Source: Chionis minor (Eukaryota; Chordata; Aves; Charadriiformes; Chionididae). Taken from it: a stretch of 64,000 bases of DNA. A program made the position numbers and the translations under genes. Below the pieces are notes generated by a model that saw only the letters and a list, made by a program, of their open reading frames with translations, was not told the origin of the DNA and made no database searches. The stretch's first letter is position 1, and the number at the start of each line of letters is the position of its first letter. The DNA is taken from contig VZSF01006984.1 of the NCBI GenBank assembly GCA_013398295.1, positions 113,285 to 177,284 of the forward strand, given 5' to 3'. This document shows, one piece after another, positions 1 to 14,398 of the stretch.

Positions 1-3000
1 CATAATGATAAAAACATTAGTCTGGTTTTTATTAGCAATTGTTATATGTTTATCATCAGGCAGTTTATTTTAGGTTGAAATTCTTTGCTGAAAACAATAA
101 ACCTGATGTTGCCAACTCCTCCAAAAGCATTTTCCTGCAGTCAACATACTTATTTGACAATTAATTTTCTCCTTCTCACACACACTTAAGTTTCTTTGGG
201 TCATATTGGTTCATTCTTTATGGTCCTGCTGCATTGATTACCTTAGCAACAATAAAGAATCTGTGAACTCCATAATCTAAGCAAACATGTTCACTGTTCA
301 TATTCCTACAGAACAAGCATTATCCTTAGGACATGATTTTTATGAAATGGATACATTACTAATTTTTTAACTGTTTGAATGTTGTTATGGAGCTTTGGAT
401 AGGATGAAATAAAATGAAATAAAACTAAACAATTATTATTAACATTTCTGTTATTTCATGAATGCTTACTGTAAAAGTCTCAGCTCAGTAATATTTGGGT
501 TAAACATATCTTCTCAATCTGTTTATATTATCAATTTTGTATTGATCTGAAATACAAGTGAAGTTAGCTTCACAAATGGCAATCACTTAAATACCTTAAA
601 AGTAATTCAATAATGTTTTATTTCATGAAATAATAAACTATTAGAAGGATTTATGAATACAAAATGCTTATAATTTTTATATATTACAGCATTTTACAAT
701 TATGGAATTGTTCTAGATCAACTGCCATCTTAATTTTCCATTTCAAGTTTTAATGTCTGCTTAAACTATACAACACAGTGAGACTTCACGTTGGAGTAGA
801 ACTTAAAGTCCACAAAGCAAGTCTGATTAATGTATTCTGGATCTTATACAAGTGATTTAATAAACAGAATTTTTCTTACTCTTATTTATGTCAGTTCTGA
901 AGTAGTAACACAGCTGAGAAACCATTCCAGCCCGTCCATACTGAAGAGACTTGCTCAGTAAATATCAACAAATTAAGCCTTACTGAAAGTTGAAGAAATA
1001 TTGCTCAGAGCAGAATTTGTTTTAAAAGTACCCTTCATAATTAATTAATCCACAATTTGTGTAATGAGCCTTAATTTGGGCTAGGGAACTTTATTTTTAA
1101 TTTATTTTTTAATGATTGAGTCTTTAAAGTCATACTTGGTTTTCAGGAATGACAGGTAGAAAGAAAATTTCAAAAAACAGAGCCTCCATGGAAATCTGAT
1201 AAAGTCATTTCACAATGCCATCTTTCAGTATAGCGCTCCCACAGCATTTCAAATATTTTGAAGTGGGATGAACAAAGGCATTAGAAGGGAAGAAGAGTTC
1301 TTTCAGTTAAACTACAATGATTGTCAGTTAAACACATATGATTAGCATCTTGCACTGCACCATACCAGACAGACTGTAAGAAAAGTTCTTATGTTAGTCT
1401 AAAAGCAGAATGTTCATTCTAAGATGTTTTCATGTGTACCTTCCCCTAATTTCAACAAAAACTCTAAATATGTATATCAACTAGCAACAAGTTGACAGAG
1501 CAGACAGAGACACATTTTATTTAACTCATACTATAAACATCTGTTCCCTAATGTCCAGGCCTGTTTCATCTAAAAGTTCATCTTTGAACCATACAGAACT
1601 TTCAATTTTTAACTGACATTGAAAGAAAAAAAAAAGCAGGAAAAAAAGTGTATCTTTAAGTAACACGTAGGTTAATTTCAAATTTCAGAATGAATGATTT
1701 AATTTCTGAATTATAGGGTTTATTTCTACAGTGTCTTTAAATAGAGTTAAACTACAGTTACTTAATCTCATATTTAGAATGGATGGCCCCATTCTTTCAC
1801 TGCAATCTACTATAATATGACACACACAGGACAGTTTATTTTTAAATGCAACCTACAATTTAGTCCAATACATATACATATTCATTAAGTCTGATCAATC
1901 TAATCAAAGATGTCCTTGAAAGTATTCTCAAGGAAGACATTAAATCAGCATAAAATGACTATTATAAGCCACACAGCAGAAAGAAAAAGAGGTTACTGTA
2001 TATTGAAACACTTATTCAACACTATGAATACTCCAAGTTTGTACATTTCTAGAAATGTATTCTAAATACCATGACCTTGCAAACTAAATTGTAACATATG
2101 AAAATATAGATAAGAAACTATATGTATATACCTGATATGTGGATATAGATGTATTTCTGTACTAAACCTGAACTATTTTGCTTACAAAGGTAAAAAATAC
2201 ATTCATTCTTGACATGACTAATACACTAAACATTAAAACTAAAATGTTTGAACATGAGAATTTTCATCTGTTATAGGGAAGTATCTGATTTTATGTGCTG
2301 AACAGCCACTTTCTCATTTTAATTATATGGCAGATATTAATGCACAAAACAGAAGTCCACAAAGCATAGCTTTCAGAAGAGTAGCATACTTCTTGTATGG
2401 GATCAGTAATACCTTAGAAAAGAAAGACAATGTCATGTGTCATTCTATTACATAACCACAATATAACAATATTTAAAGTACATACACAAAAGTAATCCTT
2501 ATTATTGAATCTTCTGCACAATCAGAGCAACAGGACAAAAATTCTGCAAATGGAAAAAAACCTATCTCTTTGCACTGATAATCTCATCCTTCAGTTTTAT
2601 CGATGAGTTTAAGAAGTTTATTCTAGCTTAATGCTGATTTTATAATTAGCTGTTTGTATTAAGATTCCTCTTCCACCTCACTTTCCTCACAATTGAACCT
2701 CATGGCAGCAGGTACTAATGGAAACACATTCAACTGTACTCTATCAGAAAAGAGATGGAAGATGATGTTTAAAGCAGTGGGAGAAAAGTATCAGTGTTTA
2801 GAGAAGTGAATGCATACACTTAATGAACTAACTATTCAAATATTTCAATCTCATTTTAGTTTCATTTTTGTGTGGTTTACTCTTTAAAATCACGAAAGGG
2901 AAAGTGGTATTAACTCATAATTCATAAGGTACGGCACCTATCCAGCTATAATCCTTGGCATCTATAACTTCACAATCAAGATAGATTCTACTAATACGTT

Positions 3001-6000
3001 TGGAAAAGAATGTAAAAGCTCAAATGCTTTGAAGAAAAGCTTTCTTCATGCAAGGGATCACACATAGTGTTGGGCAATTATAGTTACTAACAAAGGCTGT
3101 GAATCCAATATAGCAAAATTCTTTCTAGGAAAAGGAGTTCAAGTATGGAAAACTGATGAGCAGGAACAAAATTTTGCATTAGAAAGGGTATAGAATTAGA
3201 AAGAAATGAAATTGAAGTGGTGTAATCAGAGAAAGATCTTGTCAAAACAACTAAGTAGCTTTTTCAAGAAACACAAGTTAAGTACCTAGATAAGGCTCTG
3301 GTAACCTGTAAAGAAGAACAAGCATTTGAAGTTTTTTTACAAAAAAATCCAAATTTTAGACACATGCAATCTGAAATTCCATAGACTGGCTATGCAATTT
3401 GACACAAAAATTACAGTCTTGTAAAGAAAGAGTAGGTTATCCACAGTAACCAAACACAGGTAAGAAGGAAGTGTATGTGAAAAGAACTCTGATCAGCTTT
3501 AAAATTATTTATCAAGTTCCAAGTACCTATAAGAAGATGAGCACAGTCAAGACAAGATGTCCTAGGAATCAGGGACAGGAAAACTAGATATGTGAGTCAT
3601 CACAAGAAACAAAAACACAATCCTGAGCAAATCCACGTGTAAGACCACTTATATCAAGTAAATAAAGAATTTTAGGAAGGAAATCTCTTGCACACAGACT
3701 GAAATGAGATGATGGCAATCTACCAAATAATATGAGATATCTGAAGACAAAGTCACAAGTGATAACAGTTTCTTGTAGTTGATCGTGACTACAGAGCCAT
3801 ATTCAATAACTGAAATGAGTGTGAACAAATGGCATACATATGTGCTTCAGGAAGAACAGAGAGAGGGAGCAAGAAACAGTAAAGCCATACAATTTTAACA
3901 AGAGGAAATCACTAACTAATAGAACAAAACCTGGAATAGATGAGCTTCAAAGAAAGGGAAGTTAGGATTAGCTCAATATTGGCATACACCATGTACCCAA
4001 TTAGATTTATGGAAGTGCTTTGTACAAAATGCATTAACATGAAGAAAAAAATACAGGCTTATGTTTGCCAAACACAAAATAATGTAGAAAAACACTTTAT
4101 TTCTGGGGATTGCAGATAGGATTAAAAAAAATGCACTACCTTCCATCTGACATTACATTTATGAATCCGCAAAGAGAGTTGAATAAAAGGTTATAAAAGC
4201 TGGCCATAGTTTTTAATTTTTGTCTTCATTAATGAATCATCTACAAATGCCAACTACATAAAGAAAAAAATAACAGCATAAAACAGTTCCTTAATTAAAA
4301 GATATTCTTCGTGTTATACATACATTTTTCTAAATCTGATGAAAACCTCATCTTAATAATTTTTCATGCTTTGAGTAATTTTACAGAATGAGTTTGCTAT
4401 TACACCTGAAAATATGTGGTTTGTTAGTGTCACTGCTGACCTTAAGTCAGTACCTATAAAAATTAAAAAAAAAAATCTTTGGGGCTGTCCTTTGACATTA
4501 TAGAACAGAAAAAAGAAAAGTACTTTCCTTCAAGCTACAAACAATCATAAATTTGACAAAAGTAGTAAGCTCAGGCAAAAGAAAAAAGAATCAAAGGAAA
4601 AAAAATCTTGCCTTGTAACTGAAGTAACTATTGAATTGCCTTCTTCACTCATTTTCTTGTTTTTTGCTAGGGCATTATTTTTTGCCTCTACTGAAGTGCT
4701 ACTTATATTATTGTCAGAAACATTCACTGGAGTGGAAGCAGCTGAGACTTATTTTTGTTGAATCTCATGTTAGCCAGTGAAATATAATGTTAAAAAATAG
4801 CAAACCTTATTAAAAAGGAAAAATAATTTTATTACCGAAGCTGTAAGCCCTCATATAACAGTATGATGAAATATATAGTCCTAAATTGTTGTGCTATCAG
4901 ATGTGCACTGCTAACACTGCTGAAAACCTATTTAATCTTCTAGATTTATTTTAATATGGTTATTGATATGAACAAAAGTGGCATAAAAATGAAGAAATTA
5001 GACTGTAAACTGCAAAAAACAGAATAGGATGATGTAATATTAGAAGAATTTCTCACAAGAATCCTGTGCTGAATTAGAGCAACTTTCCAGCGATATGCCA
5101 TTTCCTTCCTGTGCCACTCCATACTCCCTGAAAATATATAAAACGGAATGGGTTTTACAGTTGATGGAGTCATGTTAATGTTCAGTTACTCTCTAGGCTT
5201 TATGATTCCTTAAGAGCATACAACACACAAAAAATCTTATTCTACAAATAAATTTACTTTTTGCTATGACTCTTCTCTGTAGCAACCATAACTGTAATAG
5301 TACTGCAGACAAACTTGATGCTACCAAGATACGGTCAACGAATGTACTGGAACAACTGTCTGCAGCTCACCCTGTGCTGAAATACCTTTCAGCAACATCA
5401 CACTGTTAAGATTCACCCTAAAACTAGAAAGTCTCTTTTTCTAAGAATAAGTAAGACTCAAAATTGAGATACGTTTTCCAAGGCAGAAAAATCAATGAGG
5501 AAAGTTAACGATTTTGGAGCAACCAAACTTATAAGTACATGGAAAAAAATTTTGGCCTAATTTGAATCAATTGGATATCATTGACTTCAGAAACCTGTTG
5601 TTCAAGTCAAACCCTAGGAAAACACTGGAACTGCATTTCATATAGTGTTATCTGCTTACTAGAATATTTCAGGAAGCAACCTGCAAGCAACTCCAAAGTA
5701 TCTTCTCTTTACTCATATCTAAAAAGCAAAAAACTGTAAATGTATCCACAGAACATCTAGGAATGCTTGGCAGAAAATGAACTTTGAAAATAGATCTAAG
5801 GTCCAAATTCAACATTTTAGTATTTTTGTGTACCAATTTGGACTACAGAGACTTTAAGTATCAGTACCTTTACAGGATGGGAATTACAGCTGCCTGCCGC
5901 ACTCTCCTTCCCAGCAGTATCAGCCAAAGCTCACATTTCCAGTCTGTGATATCTGGTAAAAAATTGAATGGAAGGCCATGTCACTGCTCTGCAGATTTCT

Positions 6001-9000
6001 GAAACTGAAGTATCTGCTTTTTTTGCCTATGTAATGACTACAAGACCTAATATGCTCTCTCTTCTCTAACAAGCATATCAGATTTGAACTAGTTCTCTAG
6101 AAGAACTCTCTAGTCTAAAAGAACTAAGGTTTTTAGGAACATATGGACTAATATCCTTTGCAGCTCATTTTGAAAACTAGTGAATACCAGAAAAACTCTA
6201 ATGCTGTATTCAGTTGTCTAGAAAAAACATGCCACCTTTGTTTAACCAGTATACCTACAGCATTCTTGCTAAAGAGAAGTGAAGACTTTTTAAACTTCCA
6301 ATGCACTCTTGAAATAGATGAACACACCAAAGGCCTTTGATTTGTTCATCTTACTAGTTGTTTATCCACTAATGATGTAGAGGATTAATGTCTTAGTGGA
6401 AATGAAGAGAAATTAAAGCAGAAGTTCAAATAGAGCTGCCATAGGAGGACTTAAAGATAAAATTAGATTCCACAATGGAAGATGATCCTTTGAAAGCAGA
6501 AGCCCTACAAAATATCCCAGACAAGACTGGGAAATAGTAATTACAACAAATTTTAGATTTGTAGCTGCGATCTTGAATCTTACATAACAATTAAACACTA
6601 CACTTATCCTAGACAATATACTCATAGGGCTTTAACTATGTGCTTTGGAACCTTTGATTTGGTAGTAGGACTTCTGATTTTAGTTTGTTTTTGCAGTATG
6701 TAGGAACAAAAAAAATATAAAGTGATTGTTAAAAGTAATTCTAATACAATTTTGCAGGAAAGTAAATTACTAAGATTTTCTTGTTTCGAAGTTAAGATCT
6801 TTGGTTCATGAAGAGAAGCTCTGTATGCTAATGGTTACTACATGAACAATCAAATCTTTAAGGGGAACAATTTAAGAGCTATAGAACATAACATCAAGAA
6901 TTTTCTTCTCAGTACTAGTTATGTTCCAACTAGACTTAGGAATAAAAGCACAGGCTGCATTTTAGTCTAACAAATCCAAATAGTCCCCATGAAAACAATA
7001 CAAAAGTTAAAAAACAGAAAAAAAGATCATTTTCAAAAGGGAGTCACAAACTTTTGTACATATATATGTGTATACTTTCTGATTCTGTAAATCTTTTTTT
7101 CAAAACAGGCAATCAGTAGCTTTATCAGATGCTCCTTCAAATTTCGTAACTTGGCAAGAGAAGGCAACTGCCTAAGCACTAATCCCATGCAAAAATGCTG
7201 TTACTGCTGTAACTGCAACAGAATTTGAGCTAGACGTGAGACAAGGAAAATATTCAGAAAACTTATAATAATTCCTATATAAAAAAATGGATAAAATTAT
7301 GTGACTTTACTTATTTTTTTTTTTTAAGTAAAGTATGGAGGTAAAGTTAAACCATGTAGGTTGCTGCATTTAAAGGAAGAGATAAGTTCTCTGGGATGGG
7401 GATTTCTTCAGTTCCAACAGCAGCTTTTGGACAGTTCTGGTTTTGACAATAAAAGCAAAAGCCTTCCCAAAAGTTGCAATAAGATGCACATTTTCTTTTT
7501 AGGTAAGATGGCACATACACGATAATTAAAGTTAGGTGTGAGTGTATAGATTATATGTGTATTTATCCATTCAGTAAATCAGCAGAAAAAGTTTGTTTTC
7601 CCTATTTTTTGTGGGAAGAAAAGTCTTTTCTCTTGGTAGAAAAAGTAGTCACAGCTCAGTATTGCTACCACTATCTTCTCTATATTCAGTAAAAAATTTT
7701 AAAACATTAATTTGATGCTGACATCCATACTTTGCTTCACATTGTGTGTTCAGTAAACCCACTGAATATATATAATACTCAAGCTTAATGAAGAAACGCT
7801 CAAACCTAGACTTTCGAGAAAATTAAAAAAAAATATTCCTAATATTTTTAATGCAGATTTATGTTTCATTTAAAATGACTTGATGGAGTTGATGAAGATG
7901 GATGTCTAGTTACCTTGCTTGGTTTTACATTTTGACACCACAGGACTTTCTTCCTAATTATGTAAATATCATAATTCAAAGTTCATTTATATCATAAAGT
8001 GCAACTACCTCATCTAAGCGTTTATTTAGAAGTGTGACTATAGTTTTTAATGAAACACTGACTATCCATTGTCCAGTGTTTTACTAAATGCATGAAAGTT
8101 TTAAGGTTATATATCCATGTCATCATTTTAGAGAGACTTAAGGTTTTGATGTGGGGTTTTTGTGGGTGGGGTTTTTTTGTTTGTTTGTTTTGGGGTTATG
8201 TTTTTTTAGGTTGGTTTCTCTTTTGGAAGCCAATTTCCGTAAAAGTTTTAAAAGAATCTATTTCTTTTAACTTGAAAAGAGTACATAGGAAAAAAATGAG
8301 TGAATGTGCTTTATTGGTTATGTATTGTCTACTTTATCATATACTTTCACAATACAAAATAATATTTTGTAATATATCACAGCACATGTGAAATCTAAAG
8401 ATATTTAAAGGAAGGGATTTGATTTGATTCAGTTTTCCGATAGAAAGCATGGTTTTGCAGGAGTGAACATATAGTTATTTTTCTAATTAGGATCAGGTAT
8501 TTGAAAACAGATGACTGCTCATCTCTTTAGCAATATGTATCTAAAGTGAAGCAAAAAATTTGAAGAGTAGTCTACAGTCCTTTTTATTATTTCACACCTA
8601 AAATTTTAATTTTAAGAAATACTTTGGAGTTGTTTCTAATGCACTATATGGTATTTAGGTGCAACAGGGGAAAAGGGGGTTTTAAGGTTAAAAAATGATT
8701 TAGAACAAAGCAAGCAACAGAAACCTTTCCTAAACTTGAGGTCACCTTCAAGTAGCACACTTAAAGAAGTTCTACGCCTATAAAGAGTCAATATCTACAG
8801 CAAGGATTTCAATTTAATGATGTATTTTGTTTTTAATGCTAAAATTCACAGTAAGAATCTGGTGCACCTGGAAAAAAAGTAAGATAAGACAGGGGACATG
8901 AACATACATTGTTCATTCTTTAAGAACATACATCAGTCATGAAGAACAGAAGGAATAATCAAATGAAGAGATCGAAAGGAAGAAAGGTGCAGGATGTTGT

Positions 9001-9753
9001 GTGTAACTATTTTTTTAGAACTATGCTCAATGAGCATACTCAAACTCACAACCTTAAGTTAATTAACCTATCAAAACAGAACTGGCAGCCTATAAATTGG
9101 TATTCCTGAAGTCAAGTTAAGTTCCTTAACATCAGTACTGTATTAACGACTTCGAGTCCAAAGCATTCCCCCCTGAGAGTTAAATTGCTGAAGTGAATTT
9201 AGTAAAGAACAGAATGCAAATATCCACAGTCATGCAGTTGTGGCAGTTCAAGCGCATTCACTTCATTTTTTTAAAAGGAAGTACAGTTCAGGATAAAAGA
9301 CAAGTGTATTTCAACAAACACTTTTTGATCATGCTGATTTTCTTTCCATGTTTGCTTTCTACTGCAGTAATAAAGAAGAACAGTAGTTGTGGAGTATTTC
9401 CTGTTTCTCAACTACTAAATCTAAAACAGAAGTAAATAATTTACAGAAGAGAAGGTCCACATACATTACAAATTATTTAGTCTAGCTGCTCTTACGTATG
9501 TGAATAGAAAACAGAAAAAGTGAGAAAAAAATATTGTGGAGTTATTCACAGCACTTAAGTTATTCACAACTAAAATGTAACTGAATAGAAAGTGTTTCAC
9601 TTTCTGAATAGGGTCAGCCAAAATTCTGTAGATGTAAGTGGGGAAACATTCAAAAGCATTTAGTTTGCAAAGGAACTCTTTTATATAAATATGAACACAC
9701 ATATATGCATGCAATTTCACATGCTTTTGGAAAGGCATTTCAGTAAACCTCTT
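1..9753. other. Intron 2 region without recognised genes
   Basis: AT-rich unique-looking sequence. Apart from the G/T patch near 8.2 kb, I see only short A or T runs and small motifs such as GAAATAAAAT repeats near 406-424. ORFs of 60-99 codons here have biased compositions and no recognisable domain. Confidence 0.7.
8151..8214. repeat. G/T low-complexity patch
   Basis: Alternating short runs of T and G (GTGGGGTTTTT, TTTGTTTGTTTGTTTTGGGG and similar) with almost no A or C. An ORF across it encodes a Trp/Phe/Gly-rich string that is an artefact of the composition. Confidence 0.85.
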
Positions 9754-9849
9754 AAACTAAATTGTCTAAGACAATTAAGTTTGTTTAATTACAAAATTAA
9801 ATTGTCTAAATTGTACAATTAACTAAAATTAAATTAGACAATTTAGTTC
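9754..9849. repeat. AT-rich inverted repeat (possible MITE-like or cruciform element)
   Basis: AACTAAATTGTCTAA at 9755-9769 is repeated as its exact reverse complement, TTAGACAATTTAGTT, at 9834-9848. A further TTAAATTGTCTAA copy lies at 9798-9809 in the direct orientation. The whole 95-bp unit is built from variants of AATTGTCTAA and AATTAA and could fold into a long hairpin. It could be a small non-autonomous transposon relic or a locally arisen palindrome. Clear target duplications were not identified. Confidence 0.65.
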
Positions 9850-10847
9850 TCATCTTTAGTTAAGAGCAGAAACTTGTACAGTAGAAGTGAGTCTTCAAAC
9901 ACCTACTCAGTGTTTTGAAAGCAAAAAGTAAAGTTACATGAAAAATAACTACTCCAGTATTTCAGAATCCAAGACACACAACAAGCATGTTCATTTGTAA
10001 TGTGCCTTAGAAAACAAACCCTATAATTTGACAGTAATTTCTTTTAAAGGTGGTTTTATTTTACCACTCGAATATGACAAGATATCCTCATTAAGACACT
10101 GCATGTTGTGGAACTGCGTTTGTAATACTGTTGCAAAAATATGCTTTTACAAATATATTAATAACAATTTTTCCTCCAGTATTACATTGCATTGTAGTCT
10201 TCTGTATTGAGTTAAAAATAGTAGCAATTATATATTTTTACGGCTTTTATCACTACATCGTATACTGAAGATTTGGAGAAAATCAAACACTAACACGCTT
10301 ATTCTCCTCCACAATAATACATTCTAAGTACTGGCAAATGGGACATTCAGTTGAAGACTAAAACTAAAACAAAAGTTGCTTTTTTGTTCTACTACAACGT
10401 GCCAATCATACAACAGTTGCTTTCACAGTAAAGGCAGCTCTATTTCAGTTTAAAAGCTATTCCAATAGCAAAATCAAGACCTAATGTGCATCTATAAAGC
10501 ACGTATCATATACTTATATAAGACTGAACTTCACAATATTTACTACCTCCATTCATTGTTAGACCATAAGATTTTCATCTCCTGTTTCAGGACAGAACTC
10601 CATAACTTATTTCAGAGGAAGAAAGTATATGCAAGCATGCAAAATGTGGAATGAAGACAAAGAATAAACTAAAATGTAATCAAGGCAGATGCAACTATAA
10701 AGTAAATAGAGATGCTGCCCAGCCTGAACTCTATGTTGAGATGCAAATTGTCACGATGGCAACAGGAAGAGCTTTAAAGCCTCCTAAGGAGAACCTTGTC
10801 TAAGTCAGGACTTGGTGATATAGTCCTCCTTCACTGCTCCAACAACC

Positions 10848-10898
10848 TTTTTTGTGGGGTTGGGTTTTGGTTGTTTGTTTTGGTTTTTGGGGTTTTTC
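10848..10898. repeat. G/T low-complexity patch
   Basis: TTTGTGGGGTTGGGTTTTGG continues as further T and G runs, ending GGGGTTTTTC. It is of the same type as the patch near 8.2 kb. Confidence 0.85.
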
Positions 10899-13800
10899 TA
10901 AAAAAAGGAGAGGCTAAATGCCTCTCAGTAAAATAGTGACTGCTTGGCAAAGTATATTCAGAGTACTACATCCCTATGAAATTCAGCACTGAGATGCAAG
11001 CGAAAAACATATGTAAAAAAGGTCACAAATCAGAATTAAAACTCCACTAAACTTAGCAATCACTATGTTTGGGGGATGCTGGGAAGACCCTTTTATTATT
11101 TACTTATGTTTCTTATTGGAGGGTATTGTTAAGGTGAGGAAATTAGGTGATGACTATTAGGCTTTATTGTGTAAAGTTTCAAAGATATATCCCAGCACCA
11201 GCAAATTATATAGTTTCAATTGCTGGTGACTGACGTTCAGTTTTCCTTAAGGGTAGAGAAGTTTAATGAATTTTGAAAAAATTGATTTTAACAAAAGCTG
11301 AATGTATGGACTCTATCGAAAGTAGATTAGTATTTAGACAACTTCAACTATCTCAAGCTTAACGCTAGTATAAGTGAAAAATTTCAACACAGGAGATAAT
11401 GATAATACACCTAGAAGATGGTAGAAATGTGATGAGCTGAAATGTATTTTATTACATTTCAGAAATTTTGTTAGTAAGAAAGCATGCTACCACCAGAAAG
11501 CAAGCAAAATACATTTATATTCATGCTTGTACGTTTCTAAATAGGTAAGCAGCCACCATTTTAGTTCATCTAAAAAGACTGGATAAAAAAAATCTATTTC
11601 TATTTGTTATTGCAATATTGTTGTTTTGTTATATTGTTAATACATACTAATTTCTTATATCTGGAAAAGGTAATAGATAAAAATATTATTAAAACACAGA
11701 TTTTCATCAAATAGTAAGATAGTGTATTTCTCAATACACCTTACACCAATTCAAAATGACCACTGAATTTTTACAACATACTAAAATAAGCAAATTTCAT
11801 ATAAAAACCAATCCAAAACACTTTAAAATGATCTCACTGCATAAGGAAAAGTCAAAGATGGCAATTTACTGCAATCAACATAAAGATATTAGAACTAGAA
11901 GCCATATAAACACTGCTAATCTAGAATAAAAAGTACGCCGCTGTTTTGCTAAAATTTAAACTGTGGTGGTTTCAGCTTTTAATAGTTGTATAGTACTCAA
12001 TATAGGATAACTTTGACTTTGTGTACTTTTATTTACAACTTTACTGGATATACATCGCAATAAAACAGAAGGCTTGGAGAGTTCTTGCTCTTCTGCTATC
12101 TTCTATTAGCCACAAGAACTAAGAAAAAACTGTCAACCTCTGCCCGCTAAATACAAGCTCAATATGCTATTACATAGTGAACTCGGACTATCATTAGTCT
12201 ATCATTAGTAGGTAAGAGCTGATCTTGTTGCACTTCAAGCTGAAATAGCTCATACTACAAACGCTTTGAAGACTTCATTATTATATATTATTAAATGTTA
12301 TCTAAAATACTTTCTCTAAACTGAAAAGTAGCAATATCTTCTTAATTGGTTTATCTGGCATTTAGATAAATTTCCAATTACAACAATTTGGTACCCATGT
12401 ACGACATCGAACTGCTTGTTATTAATTTGGACAGCCAAGGGAAAGCTTAAGTACCAAATAACCATTTGGTTATTTGAGACTGAACGCTCACACAGCCTAG
12501 AAGATGCCGCTCCTAACTAGATGCAAGGACATTGTCAAAGTAGAATGGGAAAAATTAGAATACCTTTAACAATACTTAATTGTCAAGAAAAGCATGGACT
12601 TCTTTATGCCTCAAGGCTACAAAGTGTGAGTAATTGCAAAGAATGAATCATAGACAGGCTGCTAAGTGCATCAGCCAATGATTATATGCAAGATAATTAT
12701 GATCTTGTTACAGAGGCTATTAAAGGAAACTGGAGTTGATAATTAAATACTGTATTACAACCCTCTGAAGGACAACCTTGTCAATATTAGTTAATTCAGG
12801 AAATAAAAACACAACATTTTGAATAAGTCTTTTCATCAGTAAGCAGCAATAATTTATTTTAATTTTGAAAGCAAAAATATTTTAAGAAAATCTCAGAAAA
12901 ATATGCCTGTAAAAGATTTGTTCAACATTGAACTAATTTACGAGACAAGAATAATGTTAAATCTTAACTGTAGATATTGAAGGCACAGACACTGTATTAG
13001 TTGACATACTTTTGATGCATAAAAGTCATAGAGGTGTTTCAAGACACCTTTATTCAAGTGCTAGAGACATCATCAAAGCTGCTATTTTGTTTAATGTAAG
13101 TTCTGTTTTACACAGCTTGAAATCATCCCTGTAACTTTTCCTTGATGAGGTATCTAATACGTAACACATAAACACTTAGAAATAAATGTATACTGCAAAT
13201 GAGCTTTTATCAAACCTACTGATAGCTCAATAGGAAAACAATATTCATATGAAATGAGGTCGGAAATAATTCTTATCCAGATTGTTCTAAAGACACTCAG
13301 AAGCTAATTGTGCTGTGAAATTTGGCTAAATATTGTATTACCTGGCTATCCAGTGTTCCCACACACCTCATATTTCACACTGTGAAATTTAAACACAGTA
13401 GTTCTTCCAAGACAACAAAACAGAATCAATTCATTATCTCAAGATAATGAAGCTTAATTTGAGAAAATGCATTCTGTTATAAAGAAGGAGTCATCAGTTT
13501 TAACAATTAAAAGTAAACTTGTAGTGCAAGTGACATATCCATGGACACCCTAGCTAGGAGAACAAGAACATTTACACTGCGGAAGAGTTAACAGCAAATA
13601 TAAAATTCTCCAGACTCCAGCTTTCACCTCTAAGGTCATGCCATGCACTAATAATCCATAGCATTTCACACACTTAAACCCATACTTGTTACTGTAATTT
13701 ACTGAATCTAGGTAACAAAAAGATTATCCATTATGAAATGCAGAAATCTATCTTTTCACGAATGCAAGTAACCATAAGTATATAACCCTTATGAGAACTC

Positions 13801-14261
13801 TCTACACTAACTTTACACCATATAAAGAGTCAAATTCAAGGTCACTGGCCTACCATCCAATCCCTTTGAAATGGTTTTAAGCTACTTGTCTCTTTAGTAA
13901 TATTTTTCCCCACAAGTGTCAAGCAGCTGCCCAAGTGTGTCAGACAACATGAAGCCTCATTAAAAAAACCCACACTTAATTCACTCTTGCTAACTACCCA
14001 TCACAGACTCAAACTAAAATAAAACAAACTTAACACATGATGACCATTCTCATATAGTCACACCTGGATGGAAAGAAGTGCTGGAAAGCTTAGTTTGGGT
14101 TTTTTTTCTTCTGGAGTTAAGCAAAATGCACACAATAATGTAACAGGGAAGGGCTGTAACACTTAAGATAGCACCAAACAAAAAACAGACAATGAAAGTC
14201 AGAAAATCTTAGTGGTTTAAAACCTGAGATAGTTAATTTTATATTGATGTTCCTATATTAC

Positions 14262-14398
14262 TTCTCTAATAACTTCAGAAGCAGAATAATAATATATTCT
14301 CAAATATATTAGAATAATATTCTAATATTAGAATAAATCGTAATATTAGAATACATATTCGCTAGTAATATATATCTCTAACAACTTCTGAAGCAGAA
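14262..14398. repeat. AT-rich duplication with internal AATATTAGAATA repeats
   Basis: TTCTCTAATAACTTCAGAAG (from 14262) recurs with few changes as ATCTCTAACAACTTCTGAAG (from 14374), both followed by CAGAA. Between them is a nearly pure AT stretch with several overlapping AATATTAGAATA or TATTCTAATATT units that are self-complementary. It looks like a local direct duplication about 110 bp apart. Confidence 0.6.

Noticed and set aside
8092..8391. 99-codon plus-strand ORF with a Trp/Phe/Gly-rich membrane-like stretch
   Set aside because: The hydrophobic stretch is produced by the G/T low-complexity patch, not by a transmembrane protein.
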